Assembly (NCBI GenBank): GCA_017555585.1
Contig: JAFZGA010000011.1
Span: 45,735 to 109,734 of the forward strand
From: Bacteroidaceae bacterium
GTDB lineage: Bacteria > Bacteroidota > Bacteroidia > Bacteroidales > Bacteroidaceae
Reading direction: 5' to 3'
DNA length: 64,000 nucleotides
Below the pieces are notes generated by a model, which saw only the letters and a program-made list of their open reading frames with translations, had not been told where the DNA came from and did not search any database. Below, in pieces: positions 26,994 to 37,600 of this stretch (positions are counted from its first letter, which is position 1; each line of letters starts with the position of its first letter). Made by a program: the position numbers and the translations under genes.

Positions 26994-27566
26994 ATGGGTA
27001 CAATAGCAGATGAGGCAAAAAAGTGTGTTGAAATAATGCGTAAGGGTGGAGTGATACTTTATCCTACGGACACTGTCTGGGGTATAGGTTGTGATGCAAC
27101 CAATCCCGAAGCCGTCAAGCGTGTGTATGAGATAAAGAAGCGTCAGGACAGCAAGGCTCTTCTGTTGCTTGTCGACAGTGCTGACCGTCTTGCACGATAC
27201 GTCGGTGATGTTCCTGCAGTTGCTTGGGACCTGATAGAATTGACAACAAAGCCGCTCACGATAATATATGACGGTGCAAGAAATCTTGCTCCAAACCTTA
27301 TTGCAGAGGACGGTAGTGTCGGTATAAGGGTCACTTCGGAGCTTTTTTCTAAGGAATTGTGCTACCGTTTCCAGAAAGCGGTAGTATCGACTTCTGCAAA
27401 TGTGAGCGGTGAGCCTACACCAAATAATTACAGCGAGATAAGTCAAGAAATAATAGATGCTGTAGACTATGTGGTGAATTACAAGCAGTTGGAACTTGGC
27501 AAGGCGAAGTCTTCTAGTATAATAAAACTGACTAAGAACGGTACAGTTACTATAATAAGGGAATAA
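26994..27566 (+). CDS. tsaC: Threonylcarbamoyl-AMP synthase (YrdC/Sua5 family)
   Basis: 190 residues, the short YrdC form without the Sua5 domain. Motifs: GGVILYPTDTVWGIGCDA, IKKRQDSKAL (the basic KR...K motif) and VVSTSANVSGE. It makes threonylcarbamoyl-AMP from threonine, bicarbonate and ATP, the first step to t6A37 in tRNA. It shares its last base with the ATG of the ClC gene. MtaB, which modifies t6A further, is encoded at 49 kb. Confidence 0.94.
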   Translation: MGTIADEAKKCVEIMRKGGVILYPTDTVWGIGCDATNPEAVKRVYEIKKRQDSKALLLLVDSADRLARYVGDVPAVAWDLIELTTKPLTIIYDGARNLAPNLIAEDGSVGIRVTSELFSKELCYRFQKAVVSTSANVSGEPTPNNYSEISQEIIDAVDYVVNYKQLELGKAKSSSIIKLTKNGTVTIIRE

Positions 27567-29350
27567 TGGATAAGGCAAAGGAAAATGGAATGCTTGAACG
27601 TTTCATTGTCTGGCGTGAAAAGCATATATCGCAGAAGCACTTCATACTGGTACTGAGTCTGGTTGTTGGAGTGCTTTCGGCATTGGCAGCTTTTTCCCTT
27701 AAGCACCTGATACATTTTATACAGCATCTTCTTACGGGAAACTTCGATGCGCATACGTTCAACTGGCTCTACCTTGTCTATCCAGTTATAGGTATATTTG
27801 TTACAGGCCTTTTTATTCGAAAAGTTGTCCGTGATGATATCAGTCATGGTGTAACTAAGGTACTGTATGCAATATCTTGCCGTAAGGGTAAGATACGCTC
27901 ACATAATACATGGTCGTCATTGATAGCCAGTGGTATAACTATCGGATTTGGTGGTTCTGTGGGTGCTGAGTCACCTATTGTAATGACCGGATCTGCCATC
28001 GGTTCTAACCTCGGCAAGCTTTTCAAGATGGAAAAGAAGGTGATGATGCTTCTTATCGGCTGCGGTGCGGCAGGAGCTGTATCGGGAATTTTTAAAGCAC
28101 CTATTGCCGGCCTGGTTTTCACCATAGAGGTGTTGATGATTGATCTTACAATGTCGTCTCTTTTGCCTTTACTTATTTCGAGTGTTACAGCGGCAACGTT
28201 GTCATACATACTGATGGGTACTGAGGCAACATTTGAATTCCATATGCAGGATGCTTTTGATTTGGCTCGTGTACCATATGTCATTTTGCTTGGTGTAGTA
28301 TGTGGTTTGATATCATTGTATTTTACACACGTTACGACTGCTATTGAGAAACAGTTCAAGAAACTTTCCAATCCATACTATAAATTGGCGATAGGTGGTA
28401 CGATATTGAGTGTGCTCATATTCCTTTTCCCTCCACTGTACGGTGAAGGATATGAGACTATCAATCATCTGATAAATGGTGATTCACAGAACATCATTCT
28501 TGATAATTCACTTTTCTATGGGCATGCAAAATATCTGTTGCTGTACATGTTCTTCATTGTACTGTTCAAGGCTTTTGCTTCAACGGTTACAAACTGTGCC
28601 GGTGGTTGTGGTGGAATATTTGCACCCAGTCTCTTCTTAGGCTGCGTTGCTGGTTATCTGTTTGCGACACTCTGCAATATGAGTGATTGGGGAGTTCCTG
28701 TCTCGGATAAGAATTTTGCACTTTTTGGTATGGCTGCATTAATGTCTGGAGTTTTCCATGCACCACTTACAGGTGTTTTTCTTATTGCAGAGTTGACAGG
28801 TGGATATTCTCTGTTTTTGCCTTTGATGATTGTCTCTGTTTGCTCATACCTTACAGTCAGAGTCTTTGACAGCAATAATATCTATGCGATACGTCTTGCA
28901 CAGCGTGGTGAACTTATAACCCATCATAAGGATCAAGCCGTGCTTACAATCCTAAAGGTTGCAGATGTTATAGAACGTGACTTTATGAAAATCAGTCCTG
29001 ATATGGATTTGGGAGCATTGACATCGGTAGTTGCCAAGACAAGACGTAATATATTTCCGGTTGTCGATTCGGGCAACCGTCTTGTCGGTATTCTTTATCT
29101 TGATGATGTGCGTCATATCATGTTCCGTCAGGAACTGTATCACCGTTACAATGTGGCTGTACTGATGCGTGGTGTTCCTGAAAGGTTGAGTGTAGAAGAG
29201 CCTATGGAGAGTGTAATGCGTAAATTTGAGGAGACCGGTGCCTGGAATCTGCCGGTTGAAGATATAACAGGTGAGTACATCGGCTTCATTTCAAAGTCGG
29301 CGATATTCACTGCATACAGAAAGACATTGTTGGAATTTACTTCAGATTAA
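27566..29350 (+). CDS. ClC-type chloride channel/transporter with CBS domains
   Basis: 594 residues. The membrane part (about 25-440) has about ten or more helices; the second signature reads GSVGAESPIV (family GREGP, gating Glu kept) and the third GGIFAPSLFLG. The first signature, normally GSGIP, reads DISHGV. Two CBS domains follow (about 475-590, NRLVGILYLDDVRHIM). Channel or proton antiporter activity cannot be separated by eye. It overlaps tsaC by one base and fmt follows by 2 bases. Confidence 0.93.
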   Translation: MDKAKENGMLERFIVWREKHISQKHFILVLSLVVGVLSALAAFSLKHLIHFIQHLLTGNFDAHTFNWLYLVYPVIGIFVTGLFIRKVVRDDISHGVTKVLYAISCRKGKIRSHNTWSSLIASGITIGFGGSVGAESPIVMTGSAIGSNLGKLFKMEKKVMMLLIGCGAAGAVSGIFKAPIAGLVFTIEVLMIDLTMSSLLPLLISSVTAATLSYILMGTEATFEFHMQDAFDLARVPYVILLGVVCGLISLYFTHVTTAIEKQFKKLSNPYYKLAIGGTILSVLIFLFPPLYGEGYETINHLINGDSQNIILDNSLFYGHAKYLLLYMFFIVLFKAFASTVTNCAGGCGGIFAPSLFLGCVAGYLFATLCNMSDWGVPVSDKNFALFGMAALMSGVFHAPLTGVFLIAELTGGYSLFLPLMIVSVCSYLTVRVFDSNNIYAIRLAQRGELITHHKDQAVLTILKVADVIERDFMKISPDMDLGALTSVVAKTRRNIFPVVDSGNRLVGILYLDDVRHIMFRQELYHRYNVAVLMRGVPERLSVEEPMESVMRKFEETGAWNLPVEDITGEYIGFISKSAIFTAYRKTLLEFTSD

Positions 29351-29352
29351 TA

Positions 29353-30342
29353 ATGGAAAATCTAAGAATTGTATATTTAGGAACTCCCGATTTTGCTGTA
29401 GAGCCTTTGCGTCGCCTTGTCGAAAAGCAAAAGGCTTGTGAGTCATGTGGCTATGAGATTGTAGGTGTTGTTACAATGCCTGACAAGATGATAAACAAGC
29501 GAGGCAATCAGTTGTTGATGAGTCCTGTCAAACAATATGCTGTTTCACAGGGACTTCCTGTTCTGCAGCCTGAGTCTTTGAAGGATGCCTCTTTTCAAGA
29601 GGCACTGCGTGCATGGCGTGCCGATTTGCAGATAGTTGTTGCTTTCCGCATGCTTCCCGAAAGCGTATGGAATATGCCACGTCTTGGAACGTTCAATCTG
29701 CATGCATCATTGTTGCCACAGTATCGTGGTGCTGCACCTATAAATTGGGCTATTATCAACGGTGACAAAGAGACTGGCGTTACAACATTCTTTCTGAAAC
29801 ATGAAATTGATACAGGAGATGTCATTTATCGTGATGTTGTTGCCATTACTGAGGAAGATAATGCAGGAATACTTCACGACAAGTTGATGTTGCAGGGTGG
29901 TGAAACGGTACTGCGTACTGTACAGGCTATCGTAAGCGGTGATGTAAAGGCTATAGCTCAGGATACAATGTTCGCAACAGAACAGGAGCTGCGCCCCGCA
30001 CCTAAAATTTTCCGCGATACATGTAGAATAGATTGGGAGGCTGGCGTTTCCGGCATTTATGATTTTGTACGCGGTATGTCTCCATATCCTGCAGCTTGGT
30101 TTGAACTTGTCGATGCTGAAGGAAAATTTGTTGCCGTTAAAGTATATTCGGTGGCAAAGGAACCCACGGAACATAATTTTGAAGTAGGTACACTGCTTAC
30201 CGACTGTAAGTCCTATGCAAAGGTTGCTGTGAATGGCGGTTATATATCGTTGGTGGATGTGCAGTTAGCCGGAAAGAAGCGAATGCCGGTTGCAGACTTG
30301 TTGAGAGGCTTCTCTATAGAGCGAATGAAAATCTTTAAATAA
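29353..30342 (+). CDS. fmt: Methionyl-tRNA formyltransferase
   Basis: 329 residues. MENLRIVYLGTPDFAVEPLRRLVE, the formyl-THF motif region HASLLPQYRGAAPINWAIINGD with catalytic Asn/His, and DTGDVIY are diagnostic. The C-terminal tRNA-binding OB-like domain ends PVADLLRGFSIERMK. It formylates initiator Met-tRNA in the cytoplasm. It is last in the run and followed by a two-way terminator. Confidence 0.96.
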   Translation: MENLRIVYLGTPDFAVEPLRRLVEKQKACESCGYEIVGVVTMPDKMINKRGNQLLMSPVKQYAVSQGLPVLQPESLKDASFQEALRAWRADLQIVVAFRMLPESVWNMPRLGTFNLHASLLPQYRGAAPINWAIINGDKETGVTTFFLKHEIDTGDVIYRDVVAITEEDNAGILHDKLMLQGGETVLRTVQAIVSGDVKAIAQDTMFATEQELRPAPKIFRDTCRIDWEAGVSGIYDFVRGMSPYPAAWFELVDAEGKFVAVKVYSVAKEPTEHNFEVGTLLTDCKSYAKVAVNGGYISLVDVQLAGKKRMPVADLLRGFSIERMKIFK

Positions 30343-30356
30343 TTAAAAATATTGGT

Positions 30357-30392
30357 ATAAAAAAATGACGCTTTAAAGCGTCATTTTTTATC
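30357..30392. terminator. Bidirectional terminator between fmt and a DUF4270 gene
   Basis: AAAAAATGACGCTTT followed directly by its own complement, centred between 30374 and 30375, with A and T runs on each side. It serves both converging genes. Confidence 0.88.
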
Positions 30393-31797
30393 AATCGTTG
30401 AATTTGCTTGAAATGATTTCAATAGGTATTCTGTAGCTGTCGCCACCACGAAGACGCATGCTCTTGATATCTGTGTCGTGCATGATTTTTACCACATATC
30501 CGTTCGAGTCCTCTGTGGTTTTTACAGGTATGAGTACAACCTTGTTCCAGTCAGGATTTTTACTTTCCCATTCGGGGTCGTTTTTACTTCCTTCAATGTA
30601 CTCTTCGTGGCATAATCTCAATAGATTTGCAATATTGTTGAATTTATATTGGTTATTGCTGCTATTGAAGGTTGCCAGATATGATGTTTCTCCGTCACTG
30701 AGTTCGTTCTTGAGGAAGAATCTGTGCATTTCGCTCTTTCTTACCATTAGAAGTGTGGTTGGAGCTGTGTTTAAAATGTGCTCTTCTTCATTATATCTTG
30801 TAAAGATGATCTTTGCGGTATTTATGGTTATATCATCCTTGACAGCCTCCATTATCGGCAAAGTGACTTCTGTAAATAATCCTGCCGGAGTCTTTATGTA
30901 TGTATGTGCCGTATTGGCAACAAGCTCCTGAAGCCCTTTGGTGTCAAACTTGTTTGCCTGTAGCACTTCCTTGCTTGAATAGAATGGTGCAGAAAGAAGC
31001 TGGACAGAGTCGAGTGCTCCGGTACTGCTCTTGATATAGCGTTCAAAGCCGACATCGAGTCGTGCACGATATATTTTAATTACAGTGCCGTCTCCATGTG
31101 AGCATTTGACATATATTCCTTTGAATACGTTGTTGATGAATGCTTCTGAATTGGCAAAGTATGTTCTTCCTATACTGTCACCCTTACTGTCGGTCTCGTA
31201 GAATTTGTCAATGAATCTATTGCCGACTCTGTTGGGTAAGGTGATTTCTATATGTCTGGTATAGTCACCGTTGAGTATGGTATCGTGTTGTGTGTAGTCT
31301 ACGGCATTGAACGTTTTTGTAGCCAATGGCTCTTTTCCCTCTTCGTAGAAATCTTCGGGTGTGATATTGGTATAATATGGTTTACCCTCTACAAGAGTAT
31401 AGTCCAATTCGTATATTTCGCATTTCATGGCATTCAATGAGTCTCCGAAGTATTCATTGAAATATAGGCGTAATGTTGTATACTTGGCGCTATCTCCAAT
31501 AACTTTCTCCGGGAATATGAAGTCTTCGGAGCATGCGAATTGTGTAATGAAGCCGGAGTTGAAGACTGTTCCTGATTCCTGATCTGTATATTGTCCTAAA
31601 TACACCTCGTTGCTGTTTGCCAAGATTGAATCATTTGCCATGATAGTTCTGCTTGTGGCATTACATGTGTCTGTCTGGGCTATTATGATGTCTTTCTCAG
31701 GAACTATGGAATTGCCTATATTGCCGGTCGTGTCATCACAACCGATGAATACAAGCAAAATTGCTGTTATCGATAAAAAACATGATAGTCTCTTCAT
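30391..31797 (-). CDS. DUF4270 family lipoprotein
   Basis: I prefer the ATG at 31797: it gives MKRLSCFLSITAILLVFIGC, a lipoprotein signal with Cys20, while the earlier Met (31860) would add 21 residues before it. The mature protein (about 450 residues) is beta-rich, with repeated segments such as DTCNATSRTIMANDSILANSN, and matches my memory of DUF4270, a Bacteroidetes family of outer-membrane lipoproteins of unknown role. It lies downstream of the GlgA-like gene, an order typical of the phylum. Confidence 0.85.
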   Translation of the reverse strand: MKRLSCFLSITAILLVFIGCDDTTGNIGNSIVPEKDIIIAQTDTCNATSRTIMANDSILANSNEVYLGQYTDQESGTVFNSGFITQFACSEDFIFPEKVIGDSAKYTTLRLYFNEYFGDSLNAMKCEIYELDYTLVEGKPYYTNITPEDFYEEGKEPLATKTFNAVDYTQHDTILNGDYTRHIEITLPNRVGNRFIDKFYETDSKGDSIGRTYFANSEAFINNVFKGIYVKCSHGDGTVIKIYRARLDVGFERYIKSSTGALDSVQLLSAPFYSSKEVLQANKFDTKGLQELVANTAHTYIKTPAGLFTEVTLPIMEAVKDDITINTAKIIFTRYNEEEHILNTAPTTLLMVRKSEMHRFFLKNELSDGETSYLATFNSSNNQYKFNNIANLLRLCHEEYIEGSKNDPEWESKNPDWNKVVLIPVKTTEDSNGYVVKIMHDTDIKSMRLRGGDSYRIPIEIISSKFND

Positions 31798-31858
31798 GTG
31801 CTTCTTAATAAAATAAATTATAAATTCATAATAGCTGTTAATACAGCTCCTATTTATC

Positions 31859-31893
31859 AATCAAGCAACCTCACATAGTGACGTTGCTTGATT
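31859..31893 (-). terminator. Hairpin after the GlgA-like gene
   Basis: Perfect 11-bp stem AATCAAGCAAC / GTTGCTTGATT with a 13-base loop, just past the stop codon at 31900 on the minus strand. No long T tract follows. Confidence 0.5.
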
Positions 31894-31899
31894 GTTGTA

Positions 31900-32709
31900 T
31901 CATTCAAAAAGCGAGTTGTAGAATTCGTAGTAGCCGTTGCCTGTCTCTTCTGTTGTCTGCTTTGGCAATATTGCCTTGCCTTGCGACTTGGCATATTCTA
32001 TCAGTTCCGGTGCAACATTTTCTCCACTTATTATCACGCCGTCGCAGTTTCTTATAGCCAACTTTGCAAGTTCATCGTATGTTGTAGGAATTTCCATTCC
32101 CTGAAGATTGTCCATTGTCATGTCTTTGCATAACATTTTTCTTACGAATTCTTCATTGAACGGTTCTTTGTAGGTCTCGTCAAAAAGCGATATAACAATC
32201 TTTGAATCGCGGAACGATGGCTCGTCCTTGTATGCGCTTCTGATATATAATGGAACCAATGACGACATCCAACCGCTACAATGGATTATTTCAGGACACC
32301 AACGTTGCTTTTTTATGGCTTCAATAACGCCAAGATTGAAGAATATCGTGCGTTCGTCGTTGTCTTCGTATTCTTTGCCATTCTCGTCAGTAATCATCAG
32401 ACGGTTGTGGAAATAATCATCATTTTCAATAAAGTATACCTGCATTCTTGCAGACTGCAAAGAAGCCACTTTGATTATTAACGGATGATCTGTGTCGTCT
32501 ATAATCAGATTCATACCTGAAAGGCGTATAACCTCATGAAGGTTGTTACGTCTTGTATTGATGTTTCCCCAAAGTGGTGTAAATGTTCTGACCTCCTTTA
32601 CCTTGTCCTGTATTTCCTGGAGCAGGTTCTGACCGGCAGTTCCTATTGGCGATGCCGGAACAAACGGTGTAATTTCTTGTGTAATAAATAAAATCTTTTC
32701 TACTTTCAT
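31900..32709 (-). CDS. GlgA-like protein, N-terminal domain only
   Basis: The ATG at 32709 (MKVEKILFITQEI) is the likely start; the frame opens 15 bases earlier. About 269 residues. The N-terminus resembles glycogen synthase (KVLFVxxEATPFVKTGGL), but the KTGGL-type ADP-glucose motif is replaced by PASPIGTAG and the C-terminal GT-B half is missing. It is therefore unlikely to be a working glycogen synthase. This short form is common in Bacteroidetes, divergent from panC. Role unknown. Confidence 0.85.
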   Translation of the reverse strand: MKVEKILFITQEITPFVPASPIGTAGQNLLQEIQDKVKEVRTFTPLWGNINTRRNNLHEVIRLSGMNLIIDDTDHPLIIKVASLQSARMQVYFIENDDYFHNRLMITDENGKEYEDNDERTIFFNLGVIEAIKKQRWCPEIIHCSGWMSSLVPLYIRSAYKDEPSFRDSKIVISLFDETYKEPFNEEFVRKMLCKDMTMDNLQGMEIPTTYDELAKLAIRNCDGVIISGENVAPELIEYAKSQGKAILPKQTTEETGNGYYEFYNSLFE

Positions 32710-32743
32710 CTCTTTATAAAGCAAGGATGTAGTCCATGCGTTG

Positions 32744-32751
32744 CAAAATTA
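32744..32751 (-). promoter_or_regulatory. -7 box of the GlgA-like gene
   Basis: TAATTTTG on the minus strand, matching TAnnTTTG, about 35 bases before the chosen ATG. Confidence 0.6.
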
Positions 32752-33033
32752 CAAAAAAAATGCCAAATGGACAAATCTATCTGCTTTTTTAAGGCTGATT
32801 ATGACAAAATGCAAATGATTTGCTTCTGATTGCGTTGTGTTTTCCTTTCTTGCAGGTCGTGTAGAACTGTTTTAAAACATCTTTATAAAATATTTTTAAT
32901 TTATTTGTTTCGTTTTATGCTTATTTGTTTGTTACTTTGCAGTCCGAAAAAAATACACGGTTGTCAGAGTCGGAATTCTTCTTTTTATTTGCAGTGGACA
33001 GACGACCGTCTTAAGATATAAATATTGCTTGAA

Positions 33034-33885
33034 ATGAAGGTTGTTGCTACAAAAACAGAGCTAAAGAATCTTCTTGACACATTTCGTAAGGAGGGTAAGT
33101 CTATAGCTCTTGTTCCTACAATGGGGGCTTTGCATGAAGGACACGCATCTTTGGTAAGACGTGCTGTTGCAGAGAATGATGTTACGGTTGTCAGTGTGTT
33201 TGTCAATCCAACACAATTTAATGATAAGAATGATCTGCAGAACTATCCACGTACATTGGAAGCCGACTGTACATTGCTTGAGAATGTCGGTGCCGATATT
33301 GTTTTTGCACCGGCTGTCGAAGAGATGTATCCCGAAGAGGATACACGCTGTTTCTCCTTTGCACCGCTTGATACTGTGATGGAAGGTGCTTTCAGACCAG
33401 GGCATTTCAATGGTGTGGCACAGATTGTAAGTAAATTGTTCTATGCTGTAGAGCCCGATAGGTCATACTTTGGCGAGAAGGATTTCCAACAGTTGGCTAT
33501 AATCCGTGAAATGGTACGCCAGCTTGCAATTCCGGTTGAAATTGTAGGCTGTCCTATTGTGCGTGAGAATGACGGACTGGCTATGAGCAGCCGTAATACA
33601 TTGTTGTCTGCTGAAGAGAGAGAACGTGCATTGACTATATCACGTACATTGTTCAAGAGCCTTGAATATGCGAACTCAAACTCTTTGGCTGAAACAAAGT
33701 CTTTTGTTGAGAATGCAATAAATGATACACCGGGGCTTCAGTTGGAGTACTATCAGATTGTCGATGGCGATACATTGCAGGAAATTGCGGAGTGGGCTGA
33801 CTGTGACTATGCTGTAGGCTGCATTGCATTGTTCTGCGGAAAAGTCCGTTTGATTGATAATATTGTATATAAGAATAACAAATAA
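33034..33885 (+). CDS. panC: Pantothenate synthetase
   Basis: 283 residues from the ATG at 33034; a TTG at 33025 would add three. Motifs: [15 protein letters not shown] with the HIGH-like [38 protein letters not shown], and [12 protein letters not shown]. It joins pantoate and beta-alanine using ATP. panD, which makes the beta-alanine, follows after 3 bases. Confidence 0.96.
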   Translation: MKVVATKTELKNLLDTFRKEGKSIALVPTMGALHEGHASLVRRAVAENDVTVVSVFVNPTQFNDKNDLQNYPRTLEADCTLLENVGADIVFAPAVEEMYPEEDTRCFSFAPLDTVMEGAFRPGHFNGVAQIVSKLFYAVEPDRSYFGEKDFQQLAIIREMVRQLAIPVEIVGCPIVRENDGLAMSSRNTLLSAEERERALTISRTLFKSLEYANSNSLAETKSFVENAINDTPGLQLEYYQIVDGDTLQEIAEWADCDYAVGCIALFCGKVRLIDNIVYKNNK

Positions 33886-33888
33886 GAT

Positions 33889-34233
33889 ATGTTGTTGCAG
33901 GTATTAAAATCCAAGATTCACTGTGCTACAGTGACCGAGGCCAATCTACAGTATATGGGCAGCATAACAATCGATGAGGCTCTTATGGAAGCTTCGGGGA
34001 TGATTGAAGGCGAGATGGTGCATGTTGTCAATAACAGCAATGGTGAGCGTATTGTTACATATATTATAAAAGGTGAACGTGGTTCGGGAGTTATATGCCT
34101 TAACGGAGCTGCAGCTCATAAATTCCAACCGGGCGACGTCGTTATTATAATGGCGTATGCAATAATGACTCCTGAAGAGGCTCATTCTTTTACTCCCAAA
34201 GTCATCATTCCTGACAAGCATAACAGAATCTGA
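33889..34233 (+). CDS. panD: Aspartate 1-decarboxylase
   Basis: 114 residues. The self-cleavage site is Gly24-Ser25 (QYMGSITID), which gives the pyruvoyl group on the alpha chain. Also present are [12 protein letters not shown] at the start and [20 protein letters not shown]. It makes beta-alanine from aspartate for pantothenate, alongside panC. Confidence 0.97.
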   Translation: MLLQVLKSKIHCATVTEANLQYMGSITIDEALMEASGMIEGEMVHVVNNSNGERIVTYIIKGERGSGVICLNGAAAHKFQPGDVVIIMAYAIMTPEEAHSFTPKVIIPDKHNRI

Positions 34234-34567
34234 AAAAATCGGGTTAAAAAATGCCGGCGAACTTGAGTTACGTCGTATTCGGCTCTCTCGGTTATTTACC
34301 TTTACGGTAGTTTTTTGTGCGTTTTGATATGGTCACGAATTTTGTTAGGTGAAATATTCCGTGAAAAAGAGTATTGTAAGCACAGATATGATACTTTTCC
34401 CGGCTATAGGTATGATGTTGGCACGTTCTGTAACGCACTAAGTTTTCAGAAATTCGATGCAGGGTATTAACTTGCACGTAATTATTGTATGCTTTGCTCC
34501 TGTCGGATTGTCTCTTTTGTACTGAGAGAGGGTAAAGCGAAGTGTTGAAAACGAACTGTAAATATAT
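34234..34567. other. Intergenic stretch, nothing recognised
   Basis: About 330 bases between panD and the tamB-side hairpin. A short hairpin (TACC...GGTA, then TTTTTT) near 34300 may end the panC-panD message. I see no gene, RNA or repeat in the rest. Confidence 0.4.
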
Positions 34568-34609
34568 AAAGCGGACAATTCTTATGGTTACTCCTGGATT
34601 GTCCGCTTT
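34568..34609 (-). terminator. Hairpin at the 3' end of tamB
   Basis: Perfect 12-bp stem AAAGCGGACAAT / ATTGTCCGCTTT with an 18-base loop that contains the tamB stop codon. On the minus strand an A/T-rich run follows. Confidence 0.55.
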
Positions 34610-37600
34610 ACTTTTATTCTTTCTTCTTCTTGTTCTTTCTTCGTCTTGTTCGTCTTCTTCTTTTCTTTTTCTTCCTTCTCCTCTTTTTTCCACCACTTCC
34701 AACTGTTGAAGTCGTGGCGTAGAATTATACCTGCTCCTTGTGTGGTAAGGTTGGTCTTAGAGAAGTAACGGTCGTTTGTCTTGCTGTATGCCCTCAAACT
34801 GATGGTTCCTTTGCGGTTGAGAAGCCATTGCAGTTCAAAATCTCCGATGACGTTCCTGTTTGCAACAGGGTTTTCGCGATAACCTAAGTTGCCGTTTATA
34901 AGCAATCGGTCGTTGAGTAGGCGTCCTTCAAGCATTCCTTCTACCTCCATGCTGTTCCAACCTCTTTCGCTTGTTGAGAAATTGCCGGAAATGTTCCAGT
35001 TACCGTTGTCTATTATCTGTCCAAGCATATTGTTAAGTTGTCCTGATAACGTGTTTGATATCAAAGATTCAACGGCAGTGCTGCTTTGTGTGTTGGTGGC
35101 AAGAGGGTTGTTGTAGTCGTACGTATAAAATTTTCCTATACCGAGCAGGTATATGAATTGCATGTTTTTTTGTTCGGGTGTGCTTGTTGCACTGGCAAGC
35201 ATCTCTTTTTCCTCTTCACTACCTTCAGGCAGTTCAAGGTCAAAGTTCAATACCGGTGAAGCAAGTGTTCCTGTTATATCCATTAGACAATTTACCTTAA
35301 CGCTCTTTCTGTTTGTCGTTTCTGTTGTCAAGGCACTTAATGAGGCTGAAGGTACAAGGTATTTTGCCTTGATGTCAAGGTTGGCTTCGTAAGGATTTCC
35401 ATTGAAAAGAAGAGTGCTTCCCTTGGTGATGTTGAATTCCTTGGTAAAGATATCCTGGACTGTTATCTTGTATGTACCACGGTTAAGATCCATGTTGCCT
35501 TTCAGTGAGAAACCGTCCTTTTCATCATATATGGCATTTATGGCACCATTTCCGTAAAGATCGATGTAATCGTCACTTTTCAGGTTTGTGTATACCTTTA
35601 CCTGCAATCCTTCATTTGTGTCAATCAAGAAGTCGAGATTCATGCTGCTCTCTATCTTCTTGTAGGTGTTTTCTTTCTCTTCGTTCTTTTCATTGCCTGA
35701 CATCTGTTTGCTGCTGTCGATAAATGTAACGAAACTGTTGTCCCGTACTCCTCCTGATTCTGAAGCATTGTAGACAATACGGGAGTTAGGCTCATTTCTT
35801 ACCTCTGCTTTCAGGAACAATCCGTTGCTGCCTGCTTTCAGGTTTGCATTTCCTGTAACATATACAGTTCCGTATAATGGCAGTTCATCGAAGTTGTTCG
35901 TGTCATATACGAGCAGATTTTCAGCTCTCGCGTTCAGATCACAAGACCATTTGCCAAGATTCTTGTGTGTTACATCTCCGCTTAACCAGCCGCTGTTACC
36001 GCGTTTGTCGGTTACATGGGCATCATAGAAAGATAATTTTCCACTTGTGAAATACAAAGAGTCTCCATGGAATGTGTATCTGACGTGGGTCGGATTTATG
36101 CGTGCGCTACAGTTCAGTGCTACGGATCCTTTCAAGTCCACTTCTCTCCACTTTCCCAACAGGTATACCTTGCCACTGCCTGTACCTTCTATATCGGACA
36201 TGAATGATCTGACCATCTTGTTGATGAAGGTTGCATTCAGTTCATCAGCTTCTATTTCAAGGTGTATGGTGTCGTTGGCTTGTGATAGGAAACCGTCTAC
36301 CCTTGACGTTTTTCCGGCTTTATTGTCAATCTCTGCATTTAGAAATATCGATTTGTCACTGTTTCTCCAACCTATGTGCAAGTCAGCATCTCCAAGGTAC
36401 CCGTTGTCAATCTTGAAACTGTCGACATCAAAGCGGCCGCTGACATCGGGTGCAGACAGCAGGCTTGTTGCCTGTGCTGTTCCTGTGGCATTGCCATTGA
36501 ATCTAAGAATACGGAATCTTACCAAATCCAGTATAGTGGAAACTTCAAGGTTGTTGGCGCTGACACTCAGTATATCCTCTTTCTCTTTGCCGACAACTCC
36601 ATCAATCCGCAGATGTTGATGATTGTTGTAAAGGTAAAGTCCGTTTATATTTATCTTGTCCAAAGTTCCGTATATAGAACTTCCTGAAATATACCATACG
36701 CTGTCGTTGTGCATTATGCTGTCGGGCAGAACGTCGGCTTTTACATATAGCATGTCGTTCTTGTCTCTCTCCAGCATGGCTTCAAATTGTACATTGCCTT
36801 CGCTTCTCTTTTTGGTTTTCTTGTTTCCCCAAGAGAAGGTGTTCAGTATCGTGTCGTTGAATAATTTGCATCCTATGTCTATATGCAGGTCGTCAGCAGG
36901 GTCATTGCTTCTCGATTTGTCCGGCTTGATGATCTGTGAGTTTATGGCAAGGACTCCTGATGAGGATTTGCTGTCAAATTCGATAGAACGGAACCTTGTA
37001 TTATTGATGTCAATCTCATTGAACACACTGTTGATTGTAAATATACCTTTGCTGTCATTGCATATGCCACTGATGGACGATGGACTGTTGATCGTTATCG
37101 GTAACTTGAGCAGGTTGCTGATAAAGTGACTGTCCTTTATTTCGCATTTCAAGATATAGTCGCAATCGTCATTTTCTGTTGTATGGACATCATTGAACAG
37201 CGATGGAATATGTGTTTGTGCCAATTTGTATAAACTTCCTATGATTGAACTGTAGTCGAATTTTCCAATGATGCTACAATCGATAAAATCGGAATTGATC
37301 ATTGTCAGTCTTTGCTCTTCTGACTGGTTATCGCAGAAATGGAGGTTACGTATGCAGTTCTTCTCTTCGCCATTGCGGTGTGTAAAGTTCTGTAGCTTTG
37401 CATTCAGGATGTTGTTTTCCTTGTTTTTGTATGTCAACTCTCCGTCGAAATTGAATGAAAATGTTTCACCGGCCTTGTCGTTCAATCCGATCTTTTGTGG
37501 GATAATGGAATCAACGTCCAATGACAATACGACTCTATGCTCGCTTTCATTGGTGTAGTTCATGTTCATTTGTGCGGTCAAAGCCGGGTCAAATGTCCTT

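Noticed and set aside
34292-34702. 136-residue minus-strand Lys/Glu-rich frame
   Set aside because: It overlaps the tamB tail in another frame; the charge comes from tamB codons read out of phase.
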